A stretch of DNA of 64,000 nt from Splendidivirga corallicola (GTDB taxonomy: Bacteria > Bacteroidota > Bacteroidia > Cytophagales > Cyclobacteriaceae): positions 62,001 to 126,000 of the forward strand of contig JAUJEA010000006.1 in NCBI GenBank assembly GCA_030442035.1. The letters run 5' to 3'. Of this stretch, positions 26,804 to 35,769 are shown piece by piece. Below the pieces are notes generated by a model. The model saw only the letters and a list, made by a program, of their open reading frames with translations, was not told the origin of the DNA and searched no databases. Position numbers and translations under genes: made by a program. Positions within the stretch are counted from its first letter, which is position 1; every line of letters starts with the position of its first letter.

Positions 26804-28876
26804 TTAGTTAATGATTATTTCATCCACAAACACCCAACCTCTGTTACCTGCGCCAGGGTGGTTTTGAGGAATGCTGCTAAGGTTTTCAACCGTTATCTTT
26901 ATATATCTGGCCTGTGCATTATTGACTCCTGCCAGCAGTAGCTTGTCTCCATTAGTATTGTAATTATTCTCCGGTCTAATGGTGGTTAAATGATCGAACT
27001 GCTTACCATCACTGGATCCTGAAATGGAAATTTGTTCCGGCAGATAAATCCAGCTATCAAAATTTTGGAGGCAATGCAATCCAACATTGTGAAGTTCTGA
27101 AATTTTGCCAAGATCCACGGTTATCTCCATTGGATCCTTATTGAATCCTAACCATTCTTTTAAACTATTGCCCCAATATCGTGTGTATTTCGTACTCAAA
27201 CCATCGGTAAGGGCTCGCTCCCAGTTTTTACTGTATTGGGGAGCTGGTTGTTTTGTAAAGATCACTTTCTTGTGAATGGCTAAATGTTCCGTGGTATCTA
27301 CTGGCGGGAACATCCATTCCTCATAGTTATCATCCTTATATTCAGTTTGCAACTGTCTTAATTTTTGATGCAACGTTTGTTGGATTTCACTATAGGCAGG
27401 GCTGTCATAAAGATTATTCAGTTCCTGTAGATCCTTTTCCAGGTCATAGAGTTCCCAAACATTGCTGTCATGGTAAAAATGGATTAGTTTATATTTATCA
27501 GTTCTGATACCATAATGTCTTTTTACAGCATGAATACCTGGATATTCGTAATAGTGATAATAAACTCCATCACGCCAGTCATCCGGCGTTTGCTGATTTA
27601 GGACCGGTTTCAGGGATCTTCCCTGGATATCTTCCGGTACTTCTACCCCGGCCAGATCCAGAAAGGTAGGAGCAAAATCAATATTTTGGACCAAGTCTTT
27701 GTTAACACTTCCGGCTTCTGTTACTCCCGGATATTTAATGATGAGCGGCATACTTAAAGACTCTTCATACATCCAGCGTTTATCATACCAACCATGTTCC
27801 CCTAAATAAAATCCCTGATCGGAAGTGTAAACAACAATGGTATTTTTATCAAGCCCTGTTTGTTTCAAATAGTCCAATACTCTGCCAATATTGTCATCAA
27901 CCGAGGCAATGCATCGCAGGTAATCCTTGATATATCTTTGGTATTTCCATTTAATCAGTTCTCTACCTGTCAGGTTTGCTTTTTCAAAAGCCTCGTTTTC
28001 GGGTCCGTAGGCATTATTCCAGGCATTTAATTCCTCTTCGGACATTTTTTTGAACTGCGCTTCCATATATCCTTTCATCCAGGCTGGTGATTCCTCTTCT
28101 GATCCATTCAACTTCAGATCATAAACATCATACATATGATTGGCAATGGACATCTCCTGCGCTGCGGCTGTTTTTTCCCTGGTCCGATAATCATCAAACA
28201 ATGTTTCAGGATAGGGAAGCTCTTCATTCTGAAACATGGATAAATGTTTGGTATCAGGCATCCAGTTTCTATGAGGCGCTTTATGATGTAACAGCAAACA
28301 AAATGGCTGATCTCCCTGAATAGTATCCAACCAGTTTAGGGCAATATCCGTGGTTATGTCCGTTACATAGCCATCAATATTTTTCCTTTCGCCCATTTCT
28401 ATGAAATCCGGATCATAATAATCTCCTTGTCCGGGAAGAACATTCCAGTAATCAAAACCAGTCGGATCAGATTTTAAATGCCATTTTCCAACTAAGGCTG
28501 TTCTATATCCAGCTGACTGTAGTAACTTTGGGAAAGTTTGTTGTGAGCCATCAAAGCGGGTTGCATTATCAATCTGACCATTCAAGTGATTAAATTTACC
28601 GGTGAGCATTGTGGCTCTGCTGGGCGCACAGATTGAATTGGTAACATAACTTCTTTCAAAAAGCATACCCTCTACAGCCAAACGATCAATATTCGGGGTT
28701 TTATTAATCGTACTCCCATAGGCGCTTATGGCCTGTGAAGCATGATCATCAGACATAATGAATATAATGTTGGGCCTTTCCTGCTTTGCTTCTTTCGATG
28801 CTTTCTGACAAGCAGGTAATAAGCATAGAGCGGAAAAAGTAATACAAATAAGAGGGTGCTTGAATTTGTTTTTCAT
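26804..28876 (-). CDS. Sulfatase (formylglycine-dependent) with C-terminal discoidin-like domain
   Basis: The 690-residue lipoprotein (signal with Cys near 23) has the alkaline-phosphatase-like sulfatase fold (about 34-500). Metal ligands appear as IMSDDH near 42. The signature ICAPSRATMLTGK (near 101) carries the Cys converted to formylglycine. TALVGKWHLK (about 149) and TSDQGFYLGEHGWYDKRW (about 353) are typical of choline-sulfatase/iduronate-sulfatase-like members. Residues about 555-690 form a discoidin-like carbohydrate-binding domain ending GWVFVDEIIIN, shared with two neighbouring enzymes. It needs a sulfatase-maturing enzyme, which is not in this window. Context suggests desulfation of fucose-containing glycan in the periplasm or at the surface. 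Confidence 0.93.
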   Translation of the reverse strand: MKNKFKHPLICITFSALCLLPACQKASKEAKQERPNIIFIMSDDHASQAISAYGSTINKTPNIDRLAVEGMLFERSYVTNSICAPSRATMLTGKFNHLNGQIDNATRFDGSQQTFPKLLQSAGYRTALVGKWHLKSDPTGFDYWNVLPGQGDYYDPDFIEMGERKNIDGYVTDITTDIALNWLDTIQGDQPFCLLLHHKAPHRNWMPDTKHLSMFQNEELPYPETLFDDYRTREKTAAAQEMSIANHMYDVYDLKLNGSEEESPAWMKGYMEAQFKKMSEEELNAWNNAYGPENEAFEKANLTGRELIKWKYQRYIKDYLRCIASVDDNIGRVLDYLKQTGLDKNTIVVYTSDQGFYLGEHGWYDKRWMYEESLSMPLIIKYPGVTEAGSVNKDLVQNIDFAPTFLDLAGVEVPEDIQGRSLKPVLNQQTPDDWRDGVYYHYYEYPGIHAVKRHYGIRTDKYKLIHFYHDSNVWELYDLEKDLQELNNLYDSPAYSEIQQTLHQKLRQLQTEYKDDNYEEWMFPPVDTTEHLAIHKKVIFTKQPAPQYSKNWERALTDGLSTKYTRYWGNSLKEWLGFNKDPMEITVDLGKISELHNVGLHCLQNFDSWIYLPEQISISGSSDGKQFDHLTTIRPENNYNTNGDKLLLAGVNNAQARYIKITVENLSSIPQNHPGAGNRGWVFVDEIIIN

Positions 28877-29049
28877 CGGAATAGCGTGAGTATTTGAATA
28901 TTGAAGTAATGAAGATGGGAAAGCATTGACTTAGTTCAAAATTTTCAATTCAAAATTCATAATTGTTTATCTTACTCCGGATTTACACTATTTGGAATAC
29001 TCTTTTTTATATATTCAAGACCAATAAGTTGATATAGAAAACTAAAGTG

Positions 29050-30450
29050 TTATTCTACATAATAAACACTTAATTCCTTAATAATGGGCTCTTGAACGGC
29101 TTCTTTAATTTTCAATCTTATCCTGGCCACATTCACTGTTTCAATTTTTTCAATTCTTTTATGGCCAATGCTGCTCCCTTCTGCCAATTTCTGCCATTTA
29201 CCATTGATCAATCCCTCCAGTTGATAAGATCTTACTCTTTCACCCTGGGCTATGTCTTCCTTGATCACAATATGGTTGATCGCTGTGTTTCTCTTCAATT
29301 TCAACGTTATCGTCTTGCCTTCTGAGCTTTTAGAAGCAATTGATTGGCTGAAGCGCCTCCTTATCTCGTCACCAAATTCTTTCATTCTTTTGGCATCAGG
29401 CTCAGGCACTAATCCATTTGGATCCGGTGTGATGCCCAATATCAATGTTGAATTTCTTCCAACTGATTTGTAATACATGTCTACCAGATTTTCCAGCGGA
29501 AAGACATGCGCTTCATCTCCCGGCTCCCAAAACCATTCGTGTCTTCCATTGTGTCCTCTCAAAGGTGCATCCGACATAGCGGGCATCCAATACTTTCCGC
29601 TCGGATCACCATGCTTCAACAATGCAAAGTTGTTTTGGGATATCTCTCTTTTAGCACTTTCACCTGCGCCTGTGGAAGGATATGGGAAAGTTGCCCAACA
29701 AGGATATGCTACAGTACCACTTTCCGAACCTCCCCACCTGGCTTCAGCCAATTGATCGTTATGGTAAAACAGACAATTAGGTTGGTATTTTTTGACAATG
29801 GGCAACACATCAGGCGCTCCTTTTTCAGGGCTGCTTGCCCCACCATCAAACCAGATTTCAAAAAGCTCTCCATAGTTGGTACAAATTTCTTTCACCATAC
29901 CTTCAACCATTTTATTATAATGAGCCTGACGGCTTTTCTGAAAGTCTCCTGTACCATTCACTTTAAAGTCATGTACACCATAAAATGAATTCCATCTAAT
30001 CCCCAAATAAATGGCAGGCTTCACATCATATTTATGGCACGAGTTGATAAAATCTCTGACAATATCACCTTTACCCTCTTTCCATTTTACAGCTTTAAGG
30101 CAATAAGGATTTACATCAGATTGATATAGTGCAAATCCGGTTTCATGTGTGGCAGTAAGAATGGCAAAGGTAGCTCCCGCATCTTTAGCCGCTCGGATCC
30201 ATTGGTCTGTATCCAGGTTTGTTGGATTGAAAATATTGTAATCAGGAACAGGTGTGATGCGATTGTTTCCTTGTCCATATTTCTTACCGTCGAAAACATG
30301 TAGATCGTAGTGAAATACGACACCTAACTCTGCCTCCTGCCAGGCCAATTGTCTGGCATTGGGTTTAGGGAGTTCTTGGTGATCCTGGGCCAGGCTCGAT
30401 TGGCCAATTAAAATAATAAGGAAAAATGTTTTAAAATAAGTTTTGAGCAT
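29050..30450 (-). CDS. GH29 alpha-L-fucosidase
   Basis: The 466-residue secreted protein has a signal peptide (cleavage near AQD, residue 22) and a GH29 barrel (about 30-355). Landmarks are LGVVFHYDLHVFDGKKYG replacing the more usual HWG segment, TATHETGFALYQS (about 99), and the nucleophile segment LFEIWFDGGAS (about 200). A beta-sandwich, discoidin-like C-terminus follows (from about 370). It lacks the HHDGF motif of its neighbours (here HETGF), so its specificity may differ. It should release terminal alpha-L-fucose from oligosaccharides. It lies between the two sulfatase genes on the same strand. Confidence 0.88.
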   Translation of the reverse strand: MLKTYFKTFFLIILIGQSSLAQDHQELPKPNARQLAWQEAELGVVFHYDLHVFDGKKYGQGNNRITPVPDYNIFNPTNLDTDQWIRAAKDAGATFAILTATHETGFALYQSDVNPYCLKAVKWKEGKGDIVRDFINSCHKYDVKPAIYLGIRWNSFYGVHDFKVNGTGDFQKSRQAHYNKMVEGMVKEICTNYGELFEIWFDGGASSPEKGAPDVLPIVKKYQPNCLFYHNDQLAEARWGGSESGTVAYPCWATFPYPSTGAGESAKREISQNNFALLKHGDPSGKYWMPAMSDAPLRGHNGRHEWFWEPGDEAHVFPLENLVDMYYKSVGRNSTLILGITPDPNGLVPEPDAKRMKEFGDEIRRRFSQSIASKSSEGKTITLKLKRNTAINHIVIKEDIAQGERVRSYQLEGLINGKWQKLAEGSSIGHKRIEKIETVNVARIRLKIKEAVQEPIIKELSVYYVE

Positions 30451-30582
30451 TTGCGGTGCAGGGTTGATTTATTAAATAATCACTTAATTATTTTGACATT
30501 GTGAAAAAACTTCAAATATCTCCAACAAACAATTTTCAATAGCAGCATCAATCATTCCAATCGGAGATCCTGTTTTCTGTTC

Positions 30583-32538
30583 TTATTCGACAACAATTTC
30601 ATCAGCAAACATCCAGGCCTTTTGCCCGGCTCCCTGGTGCCAGTTCGGGCAGGTTCCCAAATTTTTAGCTTTTACTCTAATATATCTTGCCTGTTTGGAA
30701 TCTATTTTTTGTGAGAAATCTTCAATTGCAGGTTCCAAATCTTCCTCGGAGGTTGTGTGTTTTAGATCTGCCACCACTTCATAACTTTGTCCATTTGTGG
30801 ATATGGCAAATTCAACATGCTGGGGAAGAAATATCCAGGAAGAGGTGTTTTGTAAAAACCCAGCACTGATCTTATTCACGGTAGTCGATTTCCCAAGGTC
30901 AATAACAGCCTCCAAATCATTTCCCTCAAAACCTTGCCACAAATAGGTGAAATTCTCTAATAATCCGGCTTTCCCATTGATCAAGGCATCAGGCTCTTCT
31001 CCGTCATACTTGGACGAAGGAGGCGAAGTAAGATGAATCTTTTTACCAACTGCCAGGTGTTTCTGATTGATCTTCCTGGCTACCGGAATTCGTTTACCCC
31101 AATTGGATTTATCAATGTTCAGTTTATCACCGTAAAAGGCCATTTGATTCTTAAGCCGTTGGGTGAGTTCATTTAATTGATTGGTAAATGCCGGATGATC
31201 GGCCAGGTTAATGAGTTCATCAGGATCATTATTGAGGTTGAATAGCTGTGTGGTCTCCTGCCCCCTCACATGATATTTGATCAATTTCCAATTATCAGCT
31301 GTACGAACACCTCTTTGAAAATCCCGATAGAGATAGTAGATCTCATCTCTAAAATCTGCTTCCGGATTTCGAAATATAGAAGCCAGACTTTTTGCCTCGA
31401 CCGTGTTTGGTTTTTCGACACTAAGCAGATCGCAAATCGTTGGAAATATATCGCTCAAATAACAGAGCGCATCACTTTTTTGATTTTCCGGAACACCAGG
31501 GCCTGCCATGATGAGCGGCACTCTCATGCTGTGCTCATATAGATTTTGTTTCCCCAGAAGGCCATGTGATCCTACAGCCAAACCATTGTCTCCTGCATAA
31601 ACAAGAATGGTGTTTTCCCATTGTTCCGTTTCTTTCAATGTTTTGATGATCCTTCCAATCTGTGCATCCACTTCGCTGATCATGCCGTAGTACAAGGCCA
31701 ATTCTCGCTGCACCAAATCAGGTGGACGAGGGGTTGGCAATAACAATTCGTCCCTTACTTTCAGTTCGCCATTATCGAATAATGGTTCCAGCATAAAATT
31801 CTCAGGCAAAGTGACTTCTCTGGATTTATAATATTCAGCAAATTCCTTTGGGGGTGTTCTAGGATCATGAGGAGAAGAAAAAGCTACGTAACAATAAAAC
31901 GGCTGATCAACATCCTGTTGTTTCTGAATGAACTCAACAGCGGCATCTGCAAAATAATTGCTTGAAAAACCATTACCTTGCCATTTAGCCTCGGGAGGAT
32001 ATTTCCCCGTAGAATCAAAATGATAAAGCCAGGGGCGTTCATGTCCTCCCACGTCGGGCATGTGCATTCCTCCAAAGAAAATATTATCTCCGTCTGTAAA
32101 AGACCTGACAAATGAATTCCGGTCGTTATGCCACTTACCAGTTGCAAAGGTTTTATATCCCAATTCTTTTAAAAGTTCAGGCATCATGGTATGTCTGGAG
32201 GGAATGACCGCCCCATAACTAGCCAGGCTATTTATGTATCTCCCTGTGTTGAGCATGGCCCGGCTTGGTACACAAAGGGCTCCACTTTCCCCTCCCATAG
32301 TATGAGCCCTGGTAAACGTGGTTCCTTCAGTCATTAACTGATCAATGTTTGGCGTGCTGATCTCTTCATTGCCTAACGCATGAATTGTATTAAACCTTTG
32401 ATCATCTGTATAAAGGATGACGATATTTGGTTTAGTGGAGGATTCCCTTCCAGTTTGCGAACAAGCTACCAAGCCCGTCAAGAAAGGCATCAAATAAAGT
32501 AACCGGGCCAAATAATCACACCTAACATGCATAGTCAT
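30583..32538 (-). CDS. Sulfatase (formylglycine-dependent) with C-terminal discoidin-like domain
   Basis: The 651-residue lipoprotein (signal ending TGLVAC near residue 26) has the sulfatase fold. Evidence is the metal-binding NIVILYTDDQRFNTIHALG (about 37-55), the signature LCVPSRAMLNTGR (near 88) with its formylglycine Cys, FATGKWHNDRNSF (about 135) and YAGDNGLAVGSHGLLGKQNLYE (in two parts, near 318-339). Residues about 515-651 are a discoidin-like domain (LINGKAGLLENF, WQGFEGNDLEAVIDLG, end KAWMFADEIVVE) nearly parallel to the tails of the double GH29 and the other sulfatase. Cleavage of sulfate esters from a fucose-rich glycan is inferred from context. Confidence 0.93.
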   Translation of the reverse strand: MTMHVRCDYLARLLYLMPFLTGLVACSQTGRESSTKPNIVILYTDDQRFNTIHALGNEEISTPNIDQLMTEGTTFTRAHTMGGESGALCVPSRAMLNTGRYINSLASYGAVIPSRHTMMPELLKELGYKTFATGKWHNDRNSFVRSFTDGDNIFFGGMHMPDVGGHERPWLYHFDSTGKYPPEAKWQGNGFSSNYFADAAVEFIQKQQDVDQPFYCYVAFSSPHDPRTPPKEFAEYYKSREVTLPENFMLEPLFDNGELKVRDELLLPTPRPPDLVQRELALYYGMISEVDAQIGRIIKTLKETEQWENTILVYAGDNGLAVGSHGLLGKQNLYEHSMRVPLIMAGPGVPENQKSDALCYLSDIFPTICDLLSVEKPNTVEAKSLASIFRNPEADFRDEIYYLYRDFQRGVRTADNWKLIKYHVRGQETTQLFNLNNDPDELINLADHPAFTNQLNELTQRLKNQMAFYGDKLNIDKSNWGKRIPVARKINQKHLAVGKKIHLTSPPSSKYDGEEPDALINGKAGLLENFTYLWQGFEGNDLEAVIDLGKSTTVNKISAGFLQNTSSWIFLPQHVEFAISTNGQSYEVVADLKHTTSEEDLEPAIEDFSQKIDSKQARYIRVKAKNLGTCPNWHQGAGQKAWMFADEIVVE

Positions 32539-32603
32539 TTTAATCTTTTTATGAAAACAAAATTCTTTTCTAATATCCAGGACTTAAAAAGAGGGGCTAA
32601 AGC

Positions 32604-33932
32604 TTAATTGCTTTCTATCACCTGCCCATCTTCTCTGTACAGGTCTACTTTTCCTTTTAATTGCAGTGCAATGACTGTCACTTGCTCATCCAATTGGTCT
32701 TCCGGGATATCAATATACAACAGACCTGGAACACTACTCCAATATTGTTTTCCTACAATTTTATGACTCAACTTAGTACCATTTCCCACTATCCGGATTC
32801 TGTTGATTTTGTTCTTTAATCCTTTTATTAAAATTGGGCCATTTGGTTTATGTTCAACAAACAGGTAAAGTGTTTGTAAATCTTTTGATAAAGTGGTTGG
32901 CCCGAAAAAATGTCCGGGAGGTAATCCGGCTTTTGTACCATAAATTGCTTCCTGGTGTTTCCTGGTCCACCGACCCAATTCTCTTAAAATGGTCACCTGC
33001 TCCTCAGGTATGGAGCCATCAGCCTTAGGACCAATATCCAAAAGCAGATTTCCTCCCATGGCTATGCAATCAATGAAGATCCTGATGATCTGGTTAGGTG
33101 TTTTGTAATTGTTGTCATTGTGTTGATAACCCCAGGAATCATTCATGGTCATACATAGCTCCCAGTATTTACTCTCCGGCCTGGTTACAGGCACTCCTTG
33201 TTCCGGAGTGGCATAATCTCCATAGCCTCTGAGTCTGGAATTAATAATTACATTAGGTTGAGCTGAAAGCAATAATTCTCTGGTTTCTTTTGCTTTCCAT
33301 GCCTCGGCACCATGCTCCCAATCACCGTCAAACCACATCAGGTCAGGTTTAAAATTGGTTGTGAGTTCTTTTAATTGTCCGTGATAATAATCCAGGAATT
33401 TATTCCATCTCGCAGGATCATTTTCATAGCGTTTTTTATTTCTGGTAAATTGAGGATAGTTTTCAAAACTCCAATCGGGAAGTGAATAATATAAACCTAC
33501 TTTCAATTTTTCTTTACGCAATGCCTTAACAAAGGGCGCTATTAAATCCCGTTTAGCCGGCGTATTTTCCACCACATTTAAATTACCCAATTTCGTTTCC
33601 CAAAGTGCCACACCATCGTGATGTTTGGAGGTTATTACGGCATATTTAGCACCGCTTTGCCCGATTAATTCAGCCCATGAGGCCGGATTATAATTTTCAG
33701 CAGTAAATCCATCAAGCTGCTTAAGATAATCCTCATGAGAGATATACCCATTGAAAAAAGACCATGATTCATCAATGCCGTTCACCGCATATATACCCCA
33801 GTGAATAAAAATACCCAATTTGGCATCTTTGAACCACTGCATCTTTTTTTCCTTTTCAGGATCCGGCTCTTGGGATTGAGCATTGGATATGAATGGTAAA
33901 CATATCAACAGCCACGCCAGTAATTTCTTCAT
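32604..33932 (-). CDS. GH29 alpha-L-fucosidase
   Basis: Starting at MKKLLAWLL (the frame is open further upstream but gives no signal peptide), the 442-residue enzyme has a cleavable signal (AQS near 21). The GH29 catalytic domain carries KLGIFIHWGIYAVNG (about 41-55), ITSKHHDGVALW (about 102) and the nucleophile segment DLMWFDGDWEHG (about 195). After the barrel comes a short beta domain with ILIKGLKNKINRIRIVG-like text. No discoidin tail is present. It most resembles the second GH29 domain of the gene at 23140-26607, including the EL(C)MTMNDSWGY phrase. It is the first gene of the fucosidase/sulfatase cluster in transcription order. Confidence 0.92.
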   Translation of the reverse strand: MKKLLAWLLICLPFISNAQSQEPDPEKEKKMQWFKDAKLGIFIHWGIYAVNGIDESWSFFNGYISHEDYLKQLDGFTAENYNPASWAELIGQSGAKYAVITSKHHDGVALWETKLGNLNVVENTPAKRDLIAPFVKALRKEKLKVGLYYSLPDWSFENYPQFTRNKKRYENDPARWNKFLDYYHGQLKELTTNFKPDLMWFDGDWEHGAEAWKAKETRELLLSAQPNVIINSRLRGYGDYATPEQGVPVTRPESKYWELCMTMNDSWGYQHNDNNYKTPNQIIRIFIDCIAMGGNLLLDIGPKADGSIPEEQVTILRELGRWTRKHQEAIYGTKAGLPPGHFFGPTTLSKDLQTLYLFVEHKPNGPILIKGLKNKINRIRIVGNGTKLSHKIVGKQYWSSVPGLLYIDIPEDQLDEQVTVIALQLKGKVDLYREDGQVIESN

Positions 33933-34054
33933 CTGAAAAAGTTTTGTAAATATCATGTTCATTATCAATGGACTCGTTTTTTGTTTACTACCCTGATAAG
34001 TTAGTTGGACAATTTCAGGACAGGACTGAAAGTTAGCCAGGATGCCGGCACTTT

Positions 34055-34219
34055 TCAACCTTTCTGTTGGCTGAGCTCAATACCTTGTTTGCTATCAAAT
34101 GGACTTTCTGCCCTGGGTTGGGCAAATTTTGTATTGACCAGTTCATACCTCAATCGATTTTTCAGATCTTGATCTGTCAAGTATTCAATTCGTTGGCCTT
34201 CTAAAAAATATATTAGCAT
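34055..34219 (-). other. Small open frame (54 codons), possible gene remnant
   Basis: A minus-strand frame encodes 54 residues: a hydrophobic start (MLIYFLEG), then RIEYLTDQDLKNRLRYELV and NTKFAQPRAESPFDSKQG. The amino-acid mix looks protein-like rather than random, yet I cannot match it to a family. It overlaps only the improbable upstream extension of the fucosidase gene. It could be a degraded 3' end of a larger lost gene at the head of the cluster, or a small gene. Confidence 0.3.
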
Positions 34220-34291
34220 AAATATGCTGAAGTAGTTTAAATTACCCCCTTCTAATTTGTAATTTGAGATTCAGTCTTAAAACAGAAAAAA

Positions 34292-35656
34292 GTGCTTTAT
34301 AAGAAATTCTCATTCAAGATCATCATACGTGTGATATTATTATTTCTGGCCTTATTGGCGCTGTCATTCATTTTTGGACGTAAGGAATTATTTTTCAACC
34401 AGATCATTCTGACCATTATCATTTTGACCCAGGTCATTGAATTGGTCAGGTTTGTGAATACTACGAACCGGGAGCTCTCCAAATTTTTATTAGCTATTCG
34501 CTATTCGGATTACTCTATCAGTTTTGGTAAAAACAGGATGATAGGTTCCTTTAAAGAGTTGGACAAATCGTTCCACAGCATTGTGGAAACAATCAAAGAT
34601 GCTAAGATCCAGAAAGAAGCCCAGTACCAGTTCTTAAAAATGATGGTGGAGCACATATCGGTCGGGATCATTTCCTTTAAGGAGGATGAAATCTATTTAA
34701 TGAATCAGCCTGCCCAAGAAATTCTAAATAGCAACGGAGCCAAAAATTGGAGAGACCTTGAATCTCGTAACTCGGAGTTTTTAGATGAAATCAACCGGAT
34801 GGGTGAGAATGGAAGGAAACTGATTAAAATAAACTCAAATAACCAGCATCGCCAGCTTTATGTTGATGTCAGTTCTATAATGCTCATTGATCAGCAATAC
34901 AAATTAATCACCTTTCAGGATATTCAAACTGAAATTGAGAAAAAGGAGATTGAAGCCTGGAACAAACTGATCCGCATTTTAACACATGAGATTATGAACT
35001 CCATCACACCTATCAGTTCACTGACCGATACCATTCTGATGTTATTGGAAAATAAAGCGGGTAAACAAAAGGAGCCAGCCGAAATAACAACGGATAATGT
35101 AGAGGACATCAGATTTTCTTTAAAAACCATTCAACGCAGAAGTGAGGGTATGTTGCAATTTGTGGAGGATTATCGTCGCCTTACGAAAGTTCCAACACCT
35201 GAGCCGGAACCTGTTGAGGTGTCACCCCTTCTAAAAAACCTGCATCAATTAATGCATGGAGAGCTCTCAAAGCATAGTATTGAATTGATCATTCGTGAGG
35301 AGAATGAACAAGTAAGTATTGAGGTGGACTACAAATTGCTGGAGCAGGTACTCATCAACTTGATCACAAATGCTATGCATGCCGTGGAAGCGGTTGAAAA
35401 ACCAAGAATTGAACTGCTTTCCTATGCATCAAAAAATAATCAGATCATCGAGATCAAGGATAATGGCGCTGGCATTGACGAAAGTAAGCTGGAAAGTATT
35501 TTCGTTCCATTTTATTCGACGAAACAAAACGGTTCAGGTATTGGGTTAAGTCTGTCCAAACAAATCATGAATTTACACGGAGGATCCATACAAGTAAGTT
35601 CTGAAAAGGGTAAAGGCACTTCATTTTATTTGCTTTTACCGAAACCCACCGATTAA
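34292..35656 (+). CDS. NtrY-like membrane sensor histidine kinase
   Basis: The 454-residue kinase starts with GTG (no ATG in frame upstream). Two hydrophobic segments lie at about 8-27 and 32-54, followed by a HAMP-like region, a PAS-like domain (about 105-215), a HisKA domain with H-box LTHEIMNSITPISS (His near 232) and an ATPase domain (N-box LITNAMHAVEAV, G1 DNGAGI, G2 GSGIGLSLSKQI). The HEIMNSITP H-box is typical of kinases that pair with NtrC-type sigma-54 activators. No response regulator is adjacent. Given two sigma-54-like promoters in this window, a trans-acting NtrC-type partner is a reasonable guess. Confidence 0.9.
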   Translation: MLYKKFSFKIIIRVILLFLALLALSFIFGRKELFFNQIILTIIILTQVIELVRFVNTTNRELSKFLLAIRYSDYSISFGKNRMIGSFKELDKSFHSIVETIKDAKIQKEAQYQFLKMMVEHISVGIISFKEDEIYLMNQPAQEILNSNGAKNWRDLESRNSEFLDEINRMGENGRKLIKINSNNQHRQLYVDVSSIMLIDQQYKLITFQDIQTEIEKKEIEAWNKLIRILTHEIMNSITPISSLTDTILMLLENKAGKQKEPAEITTDNVEDIRFSLKTIQRRSEGMLQFVEDYRRLTKVPTPEPEPVEVSPLLKNLHQLMHGELSKHSIELIIREENEQVSIEVDYKLLEQVLINLITNAMHAVEAVEKPRIELLSYASKNNQIIEIKDNGAGIDESKLESIFVPFYSTKQNGSGIGLSLSKQIMNLHGGSIQVSSEKGKGTSFYLLLPKPTD

Positions 35657-35769
35657 ACTCCAAAGTCCCTAACCCGACGGTTCTACAGATTTTCGATGGT
35701 TGATTACAAATTGTTAATTGCTAATTGTAAATTGATCGCTTAGTTTTTATCAATCATTCATTCCTAAAT

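Noticed and set aside
33933-34058. Upstream extension of the GH29 gene
   Set aside because: Composition is poor and it places the signal peptide 42 residues inside the protein; MKKLLAWLL is the sensible start.
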